Assembly: GCA_003648395.1 (NCBI GenBank)
Contig: QMPB01000109.1
Span: forward strand, 1 to 10,226
Direction: 5' to 3'
DNA: 10,226 nucleotides
Source: Bacteroidota bacterium
GTDB lineage: Bacteria; Bacteroidota; Bacteroidia; Bacteroidales; UBA1556
The position numbers and the translations under genes are program-made. This document shows positions 1 through 7,837 of this stretch, piece by piece. How positions within the stretch are numbered: the first letter of the stretch is position 1; each line of letters starts with the position of its first letter. The notes under the pieces were generated by a model. The model worked only from the letters and a program-made list of their open reading frames with translations. It ran no database searches and was not told the DNA's origin.

Positions 1-813
1 CTCAGGAATAACTACTGTAGAATACGATTCACGAGGAATAGCATTTCTTAAGCTACCACCTTGGATATAGCTTATAAGCATACCATGATGTTTAGCCGCA
101 GCCTTCATAAAACGGAAAAGTAATTTATTAGAATTACCACGTCCTAGAGGAATATCAACACCAGAGTGACCACCTTTTAAACCCGAAACTTCAATATTAT
201 AAGCAGTCATACCAGCAGGTACAGCTTCATTTTTAATATCAAAAGTAATAGTAGCATCAATACCTCCTGCACAACCAACATAAAGCTCACCTTCGTCCTC
301 AGAATCCATATTCATAAGAATATCTCCTTTAAGAATATCCGGCTCTAAACCAAATGCACCAGTCATACCTGTTTCTTCGTCAGAAGTAAATAAACCTTCT
401 AGCGGACCGTGCTCAATATCTGTAGCAGCAAGAAGAGCCATTGCCGCAGCAACACCCATTCCGTTATCAGCACCTAAAGTAGTACCTCTAGCAGTTACCC
501 AATCGCCATCAATATATGCATCAATAGGATCTTTCTCAAAATCATGCTTAGTATCATTATTTTTTTGAGGAACCATATCAAGGTGACCCTGCATGATAAT
601 ACCCATACGATCTTCCATACCTTTAGTGGCAGGTTTTCTGATAATTACATTACCAACTTTATCTTTTATGGTTTCAAGACCTAAGTCTTTTCCAAATTTC
701 ATCATAAAATCCTGAATAGCATCTTCATGCTTTGATGGACGTGGAATTTGTGTTAAATCATAAAAATGCTTCCAAACTACTTTTGGCTCTAAATTTAAAA
801 TTTCTTTACTCAT
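1..813 (-). CDS. pepD: Aminoacyl-histidine dipeptidase (M20 family PepD), N-terminal 271 residues; gene continues past the left edge
   Basis: This is a cytosolic di-zinc peptidase that splits dipeptides, classically Xaa-His (carnosinase-type), often with broader specificity. The reading frame starts at the ATG whose complement lies at 811-813 (MSKEILNLEP) and stays open to position 1, so the C-terminal part is missing. Visible metal and catalytic residues are H77 and D79 in GHLDMVP, D116 in LGADNGMG, E146-E147 in SDEETGMTG, and D170 in MNMDSED. From memory these correspond, with a constant offset of three, to H80, D82, D119, E149/E150 and D173 of Vibrio PepD. The last zinc ligand, a C-terminal His, lies outside the window. 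The start of the lid domain (about residue 190 on, including GLKGGHSG) is present. The gene probably has its own promoter, just behind the terminator of the upstream transporter gene. The family call is firm; the substrate is not shown. Confidence 0.95.
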   Translation of the reverse strand, partial: MSKEILNLEPKVVWKHFYDLTQIPRPSKHEDAIQDFMMKFGKDLGLETIKDKVGNVIIRKPATKGMEDRMGIIMQGHLDMVPQKNNDTKHDFEKDPIDAYIDGDWVTARGTTLGADNGMGVAAAMALLAATDIEHGPLEGLFTSDEETGMTGAFGLEPDILKGDILMNMDSEDEGELYVGCAGGIDATITFDIKNEAVPAGMTAYNIEVSGLKGGHSGVDIPLGRGNSNKLLFRFMKAAAKHHGMLISYIQGGSLRNAIPRESYSTVVIPE

Positions 814-901
814 CTTGTATTATGTTTTTAATGTTTATATGTATTTTATATAATTACTAATTATAACAATCTATAATTAATACTATCTTTATAATGTCGC
901 A

Positions 902-909
902 CGAAAATA
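902..909 (-). promoter_or_regulatory. Probable pepD promoter, -7 box
   Basis: On the minus strand the sequence reads TATTTTCG, one mismatch from the Bacteroidota -7 consensus TAnnTTTG, preceded by G and a run of ten T. The predicted start is near position 895, giving a leader of about 80 bases before the pepD ATG. The T-run that would sit upstream of the box is also the U-tract of the transporter's terminator. There is no clear -33 TTG element, so the call rests on the -7 box and its position. Confidence 0.45.
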
Positions 910-910
910 C

Positions 911-942
911 AAAAAAAAAAGACGGCTTTTAGGCCGTCTTTT
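911..942 (-). terminator. Intrinsic terminator of the MFS transporter gene
   Basis: Read on the minus strand, a GACGGC / GCCGTC stem (921-926 with 933-938) encloses a 6-base loop. The stem extends by four A-T pairs and is followed by ten consecutive T (920 down to 911). It begins 29 bases after the transporter stop codon. The T-run on the minus side is longer than on the plus side (four T), and only a minus-strand gene feeds into it, so minus is the working direction. Confidence 0.92.
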
Positions 943-971
943 ATATATTTTATATATCCAAATACATTATA

Positions 972-2408
972 TTATGATTTAATATTTGGCAATTGTAGTC
1001 CATAACCTTTTTTCTTATCCTCAGCCTTAAGCATGAAGCTTACTACAATAGCTAATACACCAATTCCAGCAAAGATCATCATCGAGTTAGTATAGTCGTA
1101 TAATGGAACTTCCACATCAATACCTTGAGCCAATTGTGCTTTAGCAGCAAGAACCTCTGGGTTAGATTTATCAAGTACATAACCTATTAATAATGGAATA
1201 CCCATTAGTCCCCAATTCTGAATCCAAAATATTAGTGAAAACGCTGTTCCAAGTTGATGCTCAGGAATAATTTTAGGCACTGAAGGCCACATTGCTGATG
1301 GCACAAGAGAAAGTGCAATTCCAAGAATAATAACTAAAACAACAGCTACCATCCAGTAATTAAGAATTGGAAGAGAGAATACGCTATGAACTAATACGAT
1401 AAGAACAGCACCAATGATCATCATATTAGCACCATTACCTTTTTTATCATAAATACCTCCAAAGAAAGGAGTTAAGAACAGTGTTCCCAAAGGAAGTAGA
1501 CTAGGAATTAATCCCGCTAGACTTTGATCAACATGATACTTATTAACCATAAGGTCAGAAGCATATTTTATAAATGGGAATACTGAAGAATAGAATAATA
1601 CACAAAGAATAGCTATCAACCAGAATCCTTTATTACCAATAATCTTAATTATATCACTGAATTTAAACTCATCTTCATTAGAAAGCTCTAAATCAACTTC
1701 TGATGATTCCAGTTTTTTATCCATTGCAACATATATAAAGAAAGCAATAAAACCAATAACAAGAAGTACAAGAGCAAAAGCAATAGGAGCAGAAATACTT
1801 GGCCCCATTTTTTCTATAATTTGTCCATCAACTACTTGATTATGCTTACTTGAGAAATACATTGCCAAAGGCACAGGAGCAGCCATCGCCAAAAGTGTAC
1901 CCATACGAGCCACTGCCATTTGCATACCCATTGCTAAAGCCATTTCATATCCCTTAAACCATTTTACAATTATTTTAGAAACCGTAATACCAGCAATCTC
2001 AACACCTACTCCAAAGGTAGCAAAACCTAAAGAAGCATAAAAAACTTGTGCCTGTATTCCAAATATCAGGTCAGATGGTAAACTAGGATTCGAAACCGCC
2101 CAAAACTTAACAGATGCACCAACGACCATAATAGCCGAAGCCATAAGACCAGTGAAACGAACGCCCATTTTATCAAGGATAATACCTCCTACTATTAACA
2201 AGCCTAAGAATACATTGAACCAACCATATGCACTAGTAAATATTCCGTAGTTAGTACTGCTCCAGCCAAATTGTGATTCCAACATTGGTTTTAAAGGTGA
2301 CATAACGTCTGTCAGAAAATATCCTGCAAACATTGTAATTGAGATAATTCCCAAAGCCCCCCAACGAGCAGCCTTATTATCCCTTAAACTTTGTCTTATT
2401 TTTTCCAT
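972..2408 (-). CDS. MFS transporter resembling MFSD1; candidate dipeptide transporter
   Basis: A 478-residue inner-membrane protein with about 12 hydrophobic helices in two halves, joined by an acidic cytoplasmic loop (about 229-255). The MFS loop motif is present after helix 2 (GGIILDKMGVR, 74-84), with a weaker copy in the second half (FGGIYDKKG, 316-324). Several stretches resemble eukaryotic MFSD1, a lysosomal dipeptide transporter, as I remember it: VKWFKGYEMALAMGMQMAVAR (148-168, the end quoted as positions), VFPFIKYAS (276-284) and IPEHQLGTAFS (381-391). Glu137 and Arg168 are 31 residues apart, the same spacing as E150 and R181, which I recall as ligand-binding residues of MFSD1. The next gene downstream is a dipeptidase, which fits. 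A loop of about 30 residues before the last helix (414-440) is longer than usual. The MFS assignment is firm; the substrate is inferred. Its start ATG lies about 40 bases after a good -7 box. Confidence 0.85.
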   Translation of the reverse strand: MEKIRQSLRDNKAARWGALGIISITMFAGYFLTDVMSPLKPMLESQFGWSSTNYGIFTSAYGWFNVFLGLLIVGGIILDKMGVRFTGLMASAIMVVGASVKFWAVSNPSLPSDLIFGIQAQVFYASLGFATFGVGVEIAGITVSKIIVKWFKGYEMALAMGMQMAVARMGTLLAMAAPVPLAMYFSSKHNQVVDGQIIEKMGPSISAPIAFALVLLVIGFIAFFIYVAMDKKLESSEVDLELSNEDEFKFSDIIKIIGNKGFWLIAILCVLFYSSVFPFIKYASDLMVNKYHVDQSLAGLIPSLLPLGTLFLTPFFGGIYDKKGNGANMMIIGAVLIVLVHSVFSLPILNYWMVAVVLVIILGIALSLVPSAMWPSVPKIIPEHQLGTAFSLIFWIQNWGLMGIPLLIGYVLDKSNPEVLAAKAQLAQGIDVEVPLYDYTNSMMIFAGIGVLAIVVSFMLKAEDKKKGYGLQLPNIKS

Positions 2409-2454
2409 AATTTACTTATTATTATTTATTTAGTTATCTCAAAAAATTGAGCTG

Positions 2455-2462
2455 CAAATTTA
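2455..2462 (-). promoter_or_regulatory. Probable promoter of the MFS transporter gene, -7 box
   Basis: On the minus strand the box reads TAAATTTG, a full match to TAnnTTTG, followed by CAGC. The same ten bases, TAAATTTGCA, occur before rsfS and before psd in this window. The predicted start near 2447 gives a leader of about 40 bases. No convincing TTTG element is seen at -33. Confidence 0.5.
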
Positions 2463-2505
2463 CTAAAATTTCACAGATATTAACATCTTATTTCTCAATT
2501 TACTA

Positions 2506-2574
2506 ATTGAACTTAGGTTGAATTTACAATTGAACTTAGGATTGAATATAGATTGAACTTAGGATATAACTAGT
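2506..2574. repeat. 23-bp tandem repeat, three copies
   Basis: The 12-mer ATTGAACTTAGG occurs exactly at 2506-2517, 2529-2540 and 2552-2563, a strict 23-base period. The 11 bases after each copy are related but diverged in units one and two (TTGAATTTACA, ATTGAATATAG) and more so in the third. Partial similarity to the left (TCAATTTACTA near 2495-2505) suggests an older, decayed unit. The array lies upstream of the transporter promoter and may vary in copy number between strains. Confidence 0.85.
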
Positions 2575-2740
2575 AAAACTACTTGCACTTTCATTCTGAA
2601 CATGGTTAATAACTTTAGTAAAACAAAGAAAGCTACTGTTAAATAGTCAACAAAAATAATTTGATTAATTAGGATATTGAAATATATAAATTAATAATCA
2701 ACTACAATTAGTAAGCTAGCCAATAAATTAGAAAAGCTAA

Positions 2741-3472
2741 CTATAAGTACTTAACTTGCTTTATATCAAATGATTTTAATTCTCCATTTATCATTATTGA
2801 TAAAAAGCCATACTCATCAATTCCTTTAATTACGCCATCAATAATTTCATTATTTATTTGATACTTTCCAATTTCATTTATTCGATATAGTTTATCCAAA
2901 TACATAGTTTTTAGACGTTCAAATTCCCCATTTTTATACAAATTTAGGTAATAATCAAACTTAAGTAGATATGCGGATAGCAATTCCTTAATCTCACTTT
3001 CTTTTTCTGTATAATTAATTATAGAAATTGGATTTGGGGCATTGCTATCAAATATTTTTTGATTTACATTAATACCAATTCCTATATATGACTCCTTAAT
3101 TTTATCACCAATTATTACATTTTCAATGAGAATTCCAGCCACCTTTTTATTATCAATATATACATCATTTGGCCATTTAATACTAATGGTTTTTGTTGAC
3201 AAATAAGCCTTCAGTAATTCTACTATAGACAATGAAACTATAATTGATATATAGAACTGATTTACTGCCTTTAGTCTAGTATTAATTAAATTATAACTAA
3301 AGGTGAGATTTTCGCTCTTTTTCGACTCCCAAAAGTTAGTACCTTGCCCCTTTCCTGCTGACTGATAATCCGTACAAATTACGATCTCTTTTTCATCACT
3401 ATTAGACTCACGCAACAATGACAATTCAACATTAGTTGACTCACATTCTTCTATATAAATTAGCTCTCTCAT
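2741..3472 (-). CDS. birA: Biotin-[acetyl-CoA-carboxylase] ligase, monofunctional
   Basis: This enzyme activates biotin with ATP and attaches it to the lysine of biotin carboxyl carrier proteins in the cytosol. The 243 residues cover the catalytic and C-terminal domains only. The N-terminal helix-turn-helix of repressor-type BirA is absent, so it should not act as the biotin-operon repressor. Visible motifs are ESTN (11-14), the biotinyl-AMP loop QSAGKGQGTNFW (37-48, a variant of GRGRxGRxW with fewer arginines), KWPNDVY (99-105), VAGILIE (111-117) and GIGINVN (131-137). The small C-terminal beta domain spans about 200-243. It is divergent from rsfS with a 276-base gap. The start is the first ATG of the frame and sits directly on the family's usual N-terminus. 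No riboswitch or hairpin is evident in its leader. Confidence 0.95.
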   Translation of the reverse strand: MRELIYIEECESTNVELSLLRESNSDEKEIVICTDYQSAGKGQGTNFWESKKSENLTFSYNLINTRLKAVNQFYISIIVSLSIVELLKAYLSTKTISIKWPNDVYIDNKKVAGILIENVIIGDKIKESYIGIGINVNQKIFDSNAPNPISIINYTEKESEIKELLSAYLLKFDYYLNLYKNGEFERLKTMYLDKLYRINEIGKYQINNEIIDGVIKGIDEYGFLSIMINGELKSFDIKQVKYL

Positions 3473-3572
3473 TATGCAATACCTTTAATATTTATCAGAA
3501 TTAGAAATCAAAAAGTCGTAATAGTATATTTAGTCCAAAAAAACAGCTATTTATGTAGCGAAAAACACTTAC

Positions 3573-3607
3573 GCAAATAGTTAATTGTTAATAATAAGAA
3601 TATTTGC
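3573..3607. repeat. Inverted repeat in the birA-rsfS gap
   Basis: GCAAATA (3573-3579) and TATTTGC (3601-3607) are perfect inverted arms separated by 21 AT-rich bases. They are too far apart and too weak for a terminator. They could be spaced half-sites or chance in AT-rich DNA. The arm sequence resembles the half-sites of the palindrome at 3709-3730. Confidence 0.4.
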
Positions 3608-3708
3608 TTTTTACCCATAATACATAGTACTGATACTCATTTGTTTAAAAAGTAAAAACTAAAAATGTAATATTAACAACAATTATTAAATATCCTAATA
3701 ATAGACAT

Positions 3709-3730
3709 TGCAAATTTAATTAAATTTGCA
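3709..3730. promoter_or_regulatory. Perfect 22-bp palindrome with two outward-facing -7 promoter boxes
   Basis: The sequence is TGCAAATTTAA followed by its exact reverse complement. The right half carries TAAATTTG (3721-3728) on the plus strand, a full match to the Bacteroidota -7 box, which would start rsfS transcription near 3735 with a leader of about 14 bases. The left half carries the same box on the minus strand (3718 to 3711), which could serve birA with a leader of about 230 bases. It may be a bidirectional promoter, an operator for a dimeric regulator, or both. Confidence 0.65.
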
Positions 3731-3748
3731 CATTAAATAATCGAATAA

Positions 3749-4108
3749 ATGACTATAAAAACAAATAACTCAAAGGACTTGGCTCAAATAATGGTAAAAG
3801 CCATTAAAGAGAAAAAAGGACAAAAAATTAAAGTACTGGATTTAAGGGAGTTAGATAATGCAATTACAGATTTTTTTGTAATTTGCGAGGCTGAAAGTGG
3901 TGTACAAGTTAATGCTATATTTGAGAGTATTGATGAAATAGTAAAAAAAGAAATGGGTGAAGACCCATATCAGATAGAGGGTCGTGAGGAGGCAAATTGG
4001 ATATTAATGGATTACGTAAATGTAGTGGCAAACATATTCAAGCCTGAATCAAGAAAGTTTTATGCATTAGAAGCTCTTTGGGCCGATGCAAAAGTAACAA
4101 CTTACTAA
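3749..4108 (+). CDS. rsfS: Ribosomal silencing factor RsfS (Iojap/DUF143 family)
   Basis: RsfS binds ribosomal protein uL14 on the large subunit and blocks joining of the subunits, lowering translation in starvation. At 119 residues it has the usual family length. The family core is intact: VLDLRELDNAITDFFVIC (29-46), EGREEANWILMDY (77-89) and the C-terminal hallmark SRKFYALEALWADA (101-114). The start ATG lies 20 bases after the -7 box in the palindrome, leaving a very short leader, and no Shine-Dalgarno sequence is seen, as is normal in this phylum. It is the first gene of the plus-strand series; ftsH follows 17 bases after its stop codon. Confidence 0.96.
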   Translation: MTIKTNNSKDLAQIMVKAIKEKKGQKIKVLDLRELDNAITDFFVICEAESGVQVNAIFESIDEIVKKEMGEDPYQIEGREEANWILMDYVNVVANIFKPESRKFYALEALWADAKVTTY

Positions 4109-4125
4109 AAAAAATAAATATTAAG

Positions 4126-6294
4126 ATGGAGAAAGACATCAAAAAGGTTGAAAACAATATAAATAAAAGTGCTACTAAAAGTACAAACAATAAAAAGGAC
4201 AGAATTCCAAACCCATTAAAGGGTGCAGGATCTGGTAACAATAAAGGTTTTAACTTTTATTGGGTTTATGGAATAATAGCTGTAGTTTTTATTCTACTAA
4301 ATCTTTTTAGCACAAGCACACCAACTGACAATTTAATTCAAAAAGGACAGCTTATAACAATGCTTCGCAATGGCGATGTAGAAAAGGTGATTGTTGTAAA
4401 TAAAGATGAGTATGCTGAAGTATATGTGAAATCTGATAAGTTAGAATCATATCCTTCACTAAAAACTGATAACAGTCCATTTGAAGTAAGAGCACCACAT
4501 TTTGTATATAATGGTGATTTAGAGAACTTTGGCGAAACAATCCAAAGTGTTCAAGAAAACAATAATGTTTATGAAACTGATAGAGTTTATATTGAACATG
4601 AAACCCGAGTTGATTATACTTCTCAAATACTAAGTTGGTTATTACCATTAGGTCTAATCATTCTATTTTGGGTATTCATAATGCGCAAAATGGGTGGAGG
4701 CGCTGGCGGTGCTGGTGGTCAAATTTTTAATATTGGCAAATCTAAAGCCCAATTATTTGACGGAAACCTTAAAGAAAAAATTACTTTTAATGATGTTGCT
4801 GGATTAGCAGAAGCTAAGGTTGAGATAATGGAGATTGTAGATTTCCTAAAAAAGCCTGAAAAGTATACTCAATTAGGAGGTAAAATACCAAAAGGAGCTC
4901 TTTTGATAGGCCCTCCCGGTACTGGTAAAACGTTAATTGCAAAAGCTGTAGCTGGCGAGGCAGAAGTTCCTTTCTTCTCTATTGCAGGTTCTGATTTTGT
5001 TGAAATGTTTGTTGGTGTAGGAGCTTCAAGGGTAAGAGATTTATTTAAGACTGCCAAAGAAAAAGCACCATGTATTATTTTCATTGACGAAATTGATGCA
5101 ATTGGTAGAGCTAGAGGCAAGAATCAAATGCAAGGCGGAAACGACGAAAGAGAAAATACTCTTAATCAACTACTTACCGAAATGGACGGTTTTACCAATA
5201 ACCAAGGAGTAATAATCCTTGCTGCTACTAACCGAGCTGATGTATTGGATAGAGCATTGCTTCGTGCAGGTCGTTTCGATAGGCAAATACACGTAGAGCT
5301 TCCTGACCTTAACGAAAGAGAAGCTATATTTAAAGTACATGCAAAGCCTCTAAAAACTCAAAAAAATATAGACTTATTCTCATTGGCAAAGCAAACTCCT
5401 GGTTTTGCAGGTGCCGACATTGCTAATGTATGTAATGAAGCAGCTTTGATTGCTGCACGTAGCAATTCTAAGGATATTGGCAAACAAGATTTCATGGATG
5501 CCATTGATAGAATTATTGGAGGTCTTGAAAAAAGAAATAAAATTATCTCTCCATTGGAGAAAAGTACTATTGCTCATCACGAAGCTGGTCATGCATCAGT
5601 AAGCTGGTTACTAGAATACGCTAACCCATTGGTAAAGGTAACTATTATACCTCGTGGTAAAGCACTTGGAGCAGCATGGTATTTACCAGAAGAGAGACAA
5701 ATAACTACCTTTGAGCAAATGTTTGATGAAATGACTTCTGCAATGGGTGGTAGAGCTGCTGAGGAAGTTATATTTGGCAAAGTATCTACAGGAGCGCTTA
5801 ATGACTTAGAGAAAGTTACTAAACAAGCACAAGCAATGGTTGCATACTATGGCTTAAGCGATAAGATTGGTAATATTAGTTATTATGATTCTTCTGGGCA
5901 ATCTGAATATTCTTTCCAAAAGCCATATTCTGAAAAAACTGCAGAACTTATTGACCAAGAAGTGCATGAGTTAGCTGAGAAAGCTTATAAACGAGCTGTA
6001 GATATTCTTTCAAAAAATATTGATAAGCTTAAGCAATTGGCTGAAAAACTACTTACTGATGAAGTAATCTTTACTGAAGATGTTGAGGCTATTTATGGTC
6101 CAAGAACATTTAATGATGGCACAGCTCATGAGGATTCTAGAAGTATAAGTAAAGATTATAAAGACGGCTATGCTGAATCTGAAGCTAAAAAGAAAAAGCA
6201 TATTGAAGATAGAATTAAGCAGCAGGAAGAATCAAAAAAGAAAGCTGAAGCAGCAAAAGAGGAAACTGTAAAAGAAGAAACAACTAAGAGTTAA
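4126..6294 (+). CDS. ftsH: ATP-dependent zinc metalloprotease FtsH
   Basis: FtsH is a membrane-anchored hexameric AAA+ protease that extracts and degrades damaged membrane proteins and short-lived regulators. With the start at 4126 it has 722 residues: a K/N-rich cytoplasmic head (1-42), helix 1 (about 43-61), a periplasmic domain (62-167), helix 2 (about 168-186), a glycine linker (190-198), then the AAA module with Walker A GPPGTGKT (263-270), pore loop MFVGVG, Walker B IIFIDEID and second-region-of-homology arginines in LLRAGRFDR (378-386). The protease zinc site is HEAGH (485-489), with D560 in [10 protein letters not shown] as the likely third ligand. A charged K/E-rich tail follows residue 685. 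An upstream in-frame ATG at 4078 overlaps rsfS and would add 16 residues unlike the family; the ATG at 4126, 17 bases after the rsfS stop, is preferred. Confidence 0.97.
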   Translation: MEKDIKKVENNINKSATKSTNNKKDRIPNPLKGAGSGNNKGFNFYWVYGIIAVVFILLNLFSTSTPTDNLIQKGQLITMLRNGDVEKVIVVNKDEYAEVYVKSDKLESYPSLKTDNSPFEVRAPHFVYNGDLENFGETIQSVQENNNVYETDRVYIEHETRVDYTSQILSWLLPLGLIILFWVFIMRKMGGGAGGAGGQIFNIGKSKAQLFDGNLKEKITFNDVAGLAEAKVEIMEIVDFLKKPEKYTQLGGKIPKGALLIGPPGTGKTLIAKAVAGEAEVPFFSIAGSDFVEMFVGVGASRVRDLFKTAKEKAPCIIFIDEIDAIGRARGKNQMQGGNDERENTLNQLLTEMDGFTNNQGVIILAATNRADVLDRALLRAGRFDRQIHVELPDLNEREAIFKVHAKPLKTQKNIDLFSLAKQTPGFAGADIANVCNEAALIAARSNSKDIGKQDFMDAIDRIIGGLEKRNKIISPLEKSTIAHHEAGHASVSWLLEYANPLVKVTIIPRGKALGAAWYLPEERQITTFEQMFDEMTSAMGGRAAEEVIFGKVSTGALNDLEKVTKQAQAMVAYYGLSDKIGNISYYDSSGQSEYSFQKPYSEKTAELIDQEVHELAEKAYKRAVDILSKNIDKLKQLAEKLLTDEVIFTEDVEAIYGPRTFNDGTAHEDSRSISKDYKDGYAESEAKKKKHIEDRIKQQEESKKKAEAAKEETVKEETTKS

Positions 6295-6340
6295 ACACAG
6301 AAAAAACCACAAAATACAGAAAATTAATTATAAAGCATAG

Positions 6341-6988
6341 ATGCAAGAAACTACAGCAAGGGAGCAAATACTAAAGAAGATTCGTTTAGCAAATATGGAT
6401 AAAATCATTAACGAATATTCTGATGTAGACCTAAAAAGCAATATCTATACGCCACTAACAGATGGCTTAGATATTACCTTTGCTAAAGAACTGAATCAAT
6501 TAGATGGGCATTTTGTATATTGCGAAAACAGAGAAGAATTATATAATAATATTAGTAGATTATTTAAATCTAATAAAATAAGCAAAGTACATATTAAAGA
6601 TGCTTCAATAACTGATTTACTTGCAAATCTCGACATTGAAATTGCTGATGGTGAAGAACGTGCAGAGAATATAAAGATATCTGTAACATTATGTGAAGCT
6701 TTAGTTGCAAGACTTGGAAGCGTAATGATAAGCTCTAAACAAGATAGTGGCCGACAATTAAATTTTATTCCCGACATTCATGTTGTAATAGCGCATCGGG
6801 AGCAAATTGTAGAAACAGTAAAAGAGGCACTTGAACTTATAGTTGAAAAATATGATGGTAATTTGCCTAGTATGACAACTCTAATATCAGGCCCTAGTCG
6901 TACTGCTGATATAGAAAAAACGCTTGTATTGGGAGCACATGGTCCACGGAGTTTAATTGTTTTTTTAACAGAGGAAAATATATTATAA
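6341..6988 (+). CDS. LUD-domain protein (LutC/YkgG family)
   Basis: A 215-residue soluble protein with the LUD (lactate utilisation) fold. The best signature is near the end: LISGPSRTADIEKTLVLGAHGP (181-202 by position), which is the conserved family pattern SxTaDIe...GxHGP. The stretch LVARLGSVMISS (121-132) and the region around PDIHVVI (144-150) are also typical. LutC works with the iron-sulfur proteins LutA and LutB in L-lactate oxidation in Bacillus, but neither partner is here. Instead the gene sits 46 bases after ftsH and 8 bases before cdsA, an arrangement I recall from other Bacteroidota. A role in lactate use is therefore unproven, and a membrane or translation-linked role is possible. 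The family call is strong; the function is open. Confidence 0.88.
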   Translation: MQETTAREQILKKIRLANMDKIINEYSDVDLKSNIYTPLTDGLDITFAKELNQLDGHFVYCENREELYNNISRLFKSNKISKVHIKDASITDLLANLDIEIADGEERAENIKISVTLCEALVARLGSVMISSKQDSGRQLNFIPDIHVVIAHREQIVETVKEALELIVEKYDGNLPSMTTLISGPSRTADIEKTLVLGAHGPRSLIVFLTEENIL

Positions 6989-6996
6989 AACATAAT

Positions 6997-7812
6997 ATGA
7001 AAGAATTAGCATTAAGAAGTCTTACGGGAGCAATAATTGTATTATCAATAGTTGGAAGCATTTTGTTAAGCAAATTTACATTCGCTGGCCTATTCTTAAT
7101 AACTACTATACTTGGTACTTATGAGTTTTACAAAACACTCTCTAATACTAATTATAGAGCACAAACAATTTTTGGTACTATAATTTCAGGAATACTTTAT
7201 ATTATAGTTGCACTTATTGCTTTGGGATATTTAAACGCTTTATATTTAAGTATAGTTCTAGTATTATTTTTCATAATTCCTATACGCGAGCTGTATAGAG
7301 ATAGTAAGTATCCAATTCCAAATATATCAATAACAATTTTCGGAATATTATATGTTGGATTAACTTTTGGCATGCTCAATTTTCTTTTCTATCATGGTTT
7401 TAAAGGTGAGGAAACCTTCCATTTTATCTTAGCTTTCTTCATTATTATATGGACATCCGACACCTTTGCATACTTAACAGGAATAAGCATTGGCAAACAT
7501 AGACTCTTCGAAAGAATATCGCCAAAAAAATCGTGGGAAGGATTCTTTGGAGGATTAATCGCTGCATCAATTGTTGGCTATGTATTCTCGATATACTACT
7601 CTGATTTAAATACCATTACCTGGATTGCATATGCTTTTACAATTAGTATTGCTAGCGTTTATGGCGATTTAATTCAAAGTATGTTTAAACGTAGTTTAAA
7701 CATAAAAGATTCAGGAAATATACTTCCTGGTCATGGAGGTATTTTAGACAGGTTTGATGGAGTATTTGTAGCTGTTCCAGTTGCAATTGTATTTATCATG
7801 CTTTTTTCTTAA
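6997..7812 (+). CDS. cdsA: Phosphatidate cytidylyltransferase (CDP-diacylglycerol synthase)
   Basis: CdsA makes CDP-diacylglycerol from phosphatidate and CTP at the inner membrane, the branch point for all glycerophospholipids. The protein has 271 residues, close to the family norm, and about seven or eight hydrophobic helices. Key motifs are WTSDTFAYLTG (152-162), SPKKSWEGFFGG (175-186) and the C-terminal CDS signature at 228-254, in which K231, R232, K237, D238, H246, G247, G248, D251, R252 and D254 are all present. It starts 8 bases after the LUD gene, implying translational coupling. Its TAA stop codon forms the first three bases of a promoter-like box for psd. No truncation or frameshift is seen. 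Confidence 0.97.
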   Translation: MKELALRSLTGAIIVLSIVGSILLSKFTFAGLFLITTILGTYEFYKTLSNTNYRAQTIFGTIISGILYIIVALIALGYLNALYLSIVLVLFFIIPIRELYRDSKYPIPNISITIFGILYVGLTFGMLNFLFYHGFKGEETFHFILAFFIIIWTSDTFAYLTGISIGKHRLFERISPKKSWEGFFGGLIAASIVGYVFSIYYSDLNTITWIAYAFTISIASVYGDLIQSMFKRSLNIKDSGNILPGHGGILDRFDGVFVAVPVAIVFIMLFS

Positions 7813-7817
7813 ATTTG
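7787..7817 (+). promoter_or_regulatory. Probable internal promoter for psd, overlapping the end of cdsA
   Basis: TAAATTTG at 7810-7817 fully matches the Bacteroidota -7 box and begins with the cdsA stop codon. A TTG at 7787-7789 lies 20 bases upstream, within the accepted spacing for the -33 element. The box and what follows, TAAATTTGCATTAAATAA (7810-7827), equal the rsfS promoter region (3721-3740) except for two missing bases. The predicted start is near 7824, about 14 bases before the psd ATG. Confidence 0.55.
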
Positions 7818-7837
7818 CATTAAATAAAACTTATAAA

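Larger units (their letters stand above)
2409..2740. other. Gene-free stretch between birA and the transporter gene
   Basis: These 332 very AT-rich bases hold the transporter promoter (2455-2462) and a 23-bp tandem repeat (2506-2574). I see no open frame worth calling; the longest ATG-started one I read is 14 codons. No hairpin followed by a T-run is visible after the birA stop, so transcription from birA may run on into the transporter gene or end by a factor-dependent route. Confidence 0.6.

Noticed and set aside
2602..2646. 14-codon plus-strand frame in the birA-transporter gap
   Set aside because: It is too short, has no promoter or ribosome-site support, and is expected by chance.
3473..3708. 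Riboswitch or attenuator in the birA leader
   Set aside because: I found no G+C-containing hairpin or recognisable conserved RNA motif; only a weak 7-bp inverted pair is visible.
4078..4125. Longer ftsH start at 4078
   Set aside because: It would overlap the rsfS 3' end and add 16 residues translated from rsfS codons in another frame; the ATG at 4126 after the rsfS stop gives the expected N-terminus.
4352..5780. Several open frames of 63 to 98 codons on the strand opposite ftsH
   Set aside because: They lie entirely antisense to a highly conserved gene, have low-complexity or implausible translations, and show no start context; they are shadows of ftsH codon use.
6295..6340. CACAGAAAAA / CCACAAAATACAG direct-repeat-like sequence between ftsH and the LUD gene
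   Set aside because: It is reminiscent of decayed CACAG repeats seen between genes in this phylum, but there are too few and too imperfect copies to call a repeat.
7781..7837. Longer psd start inside cdsA
   Set aside because: The extra 19 residues come from cdsA sequence in another frame, and the ATG at 7838 gives the family-like MAYKLHKEG.
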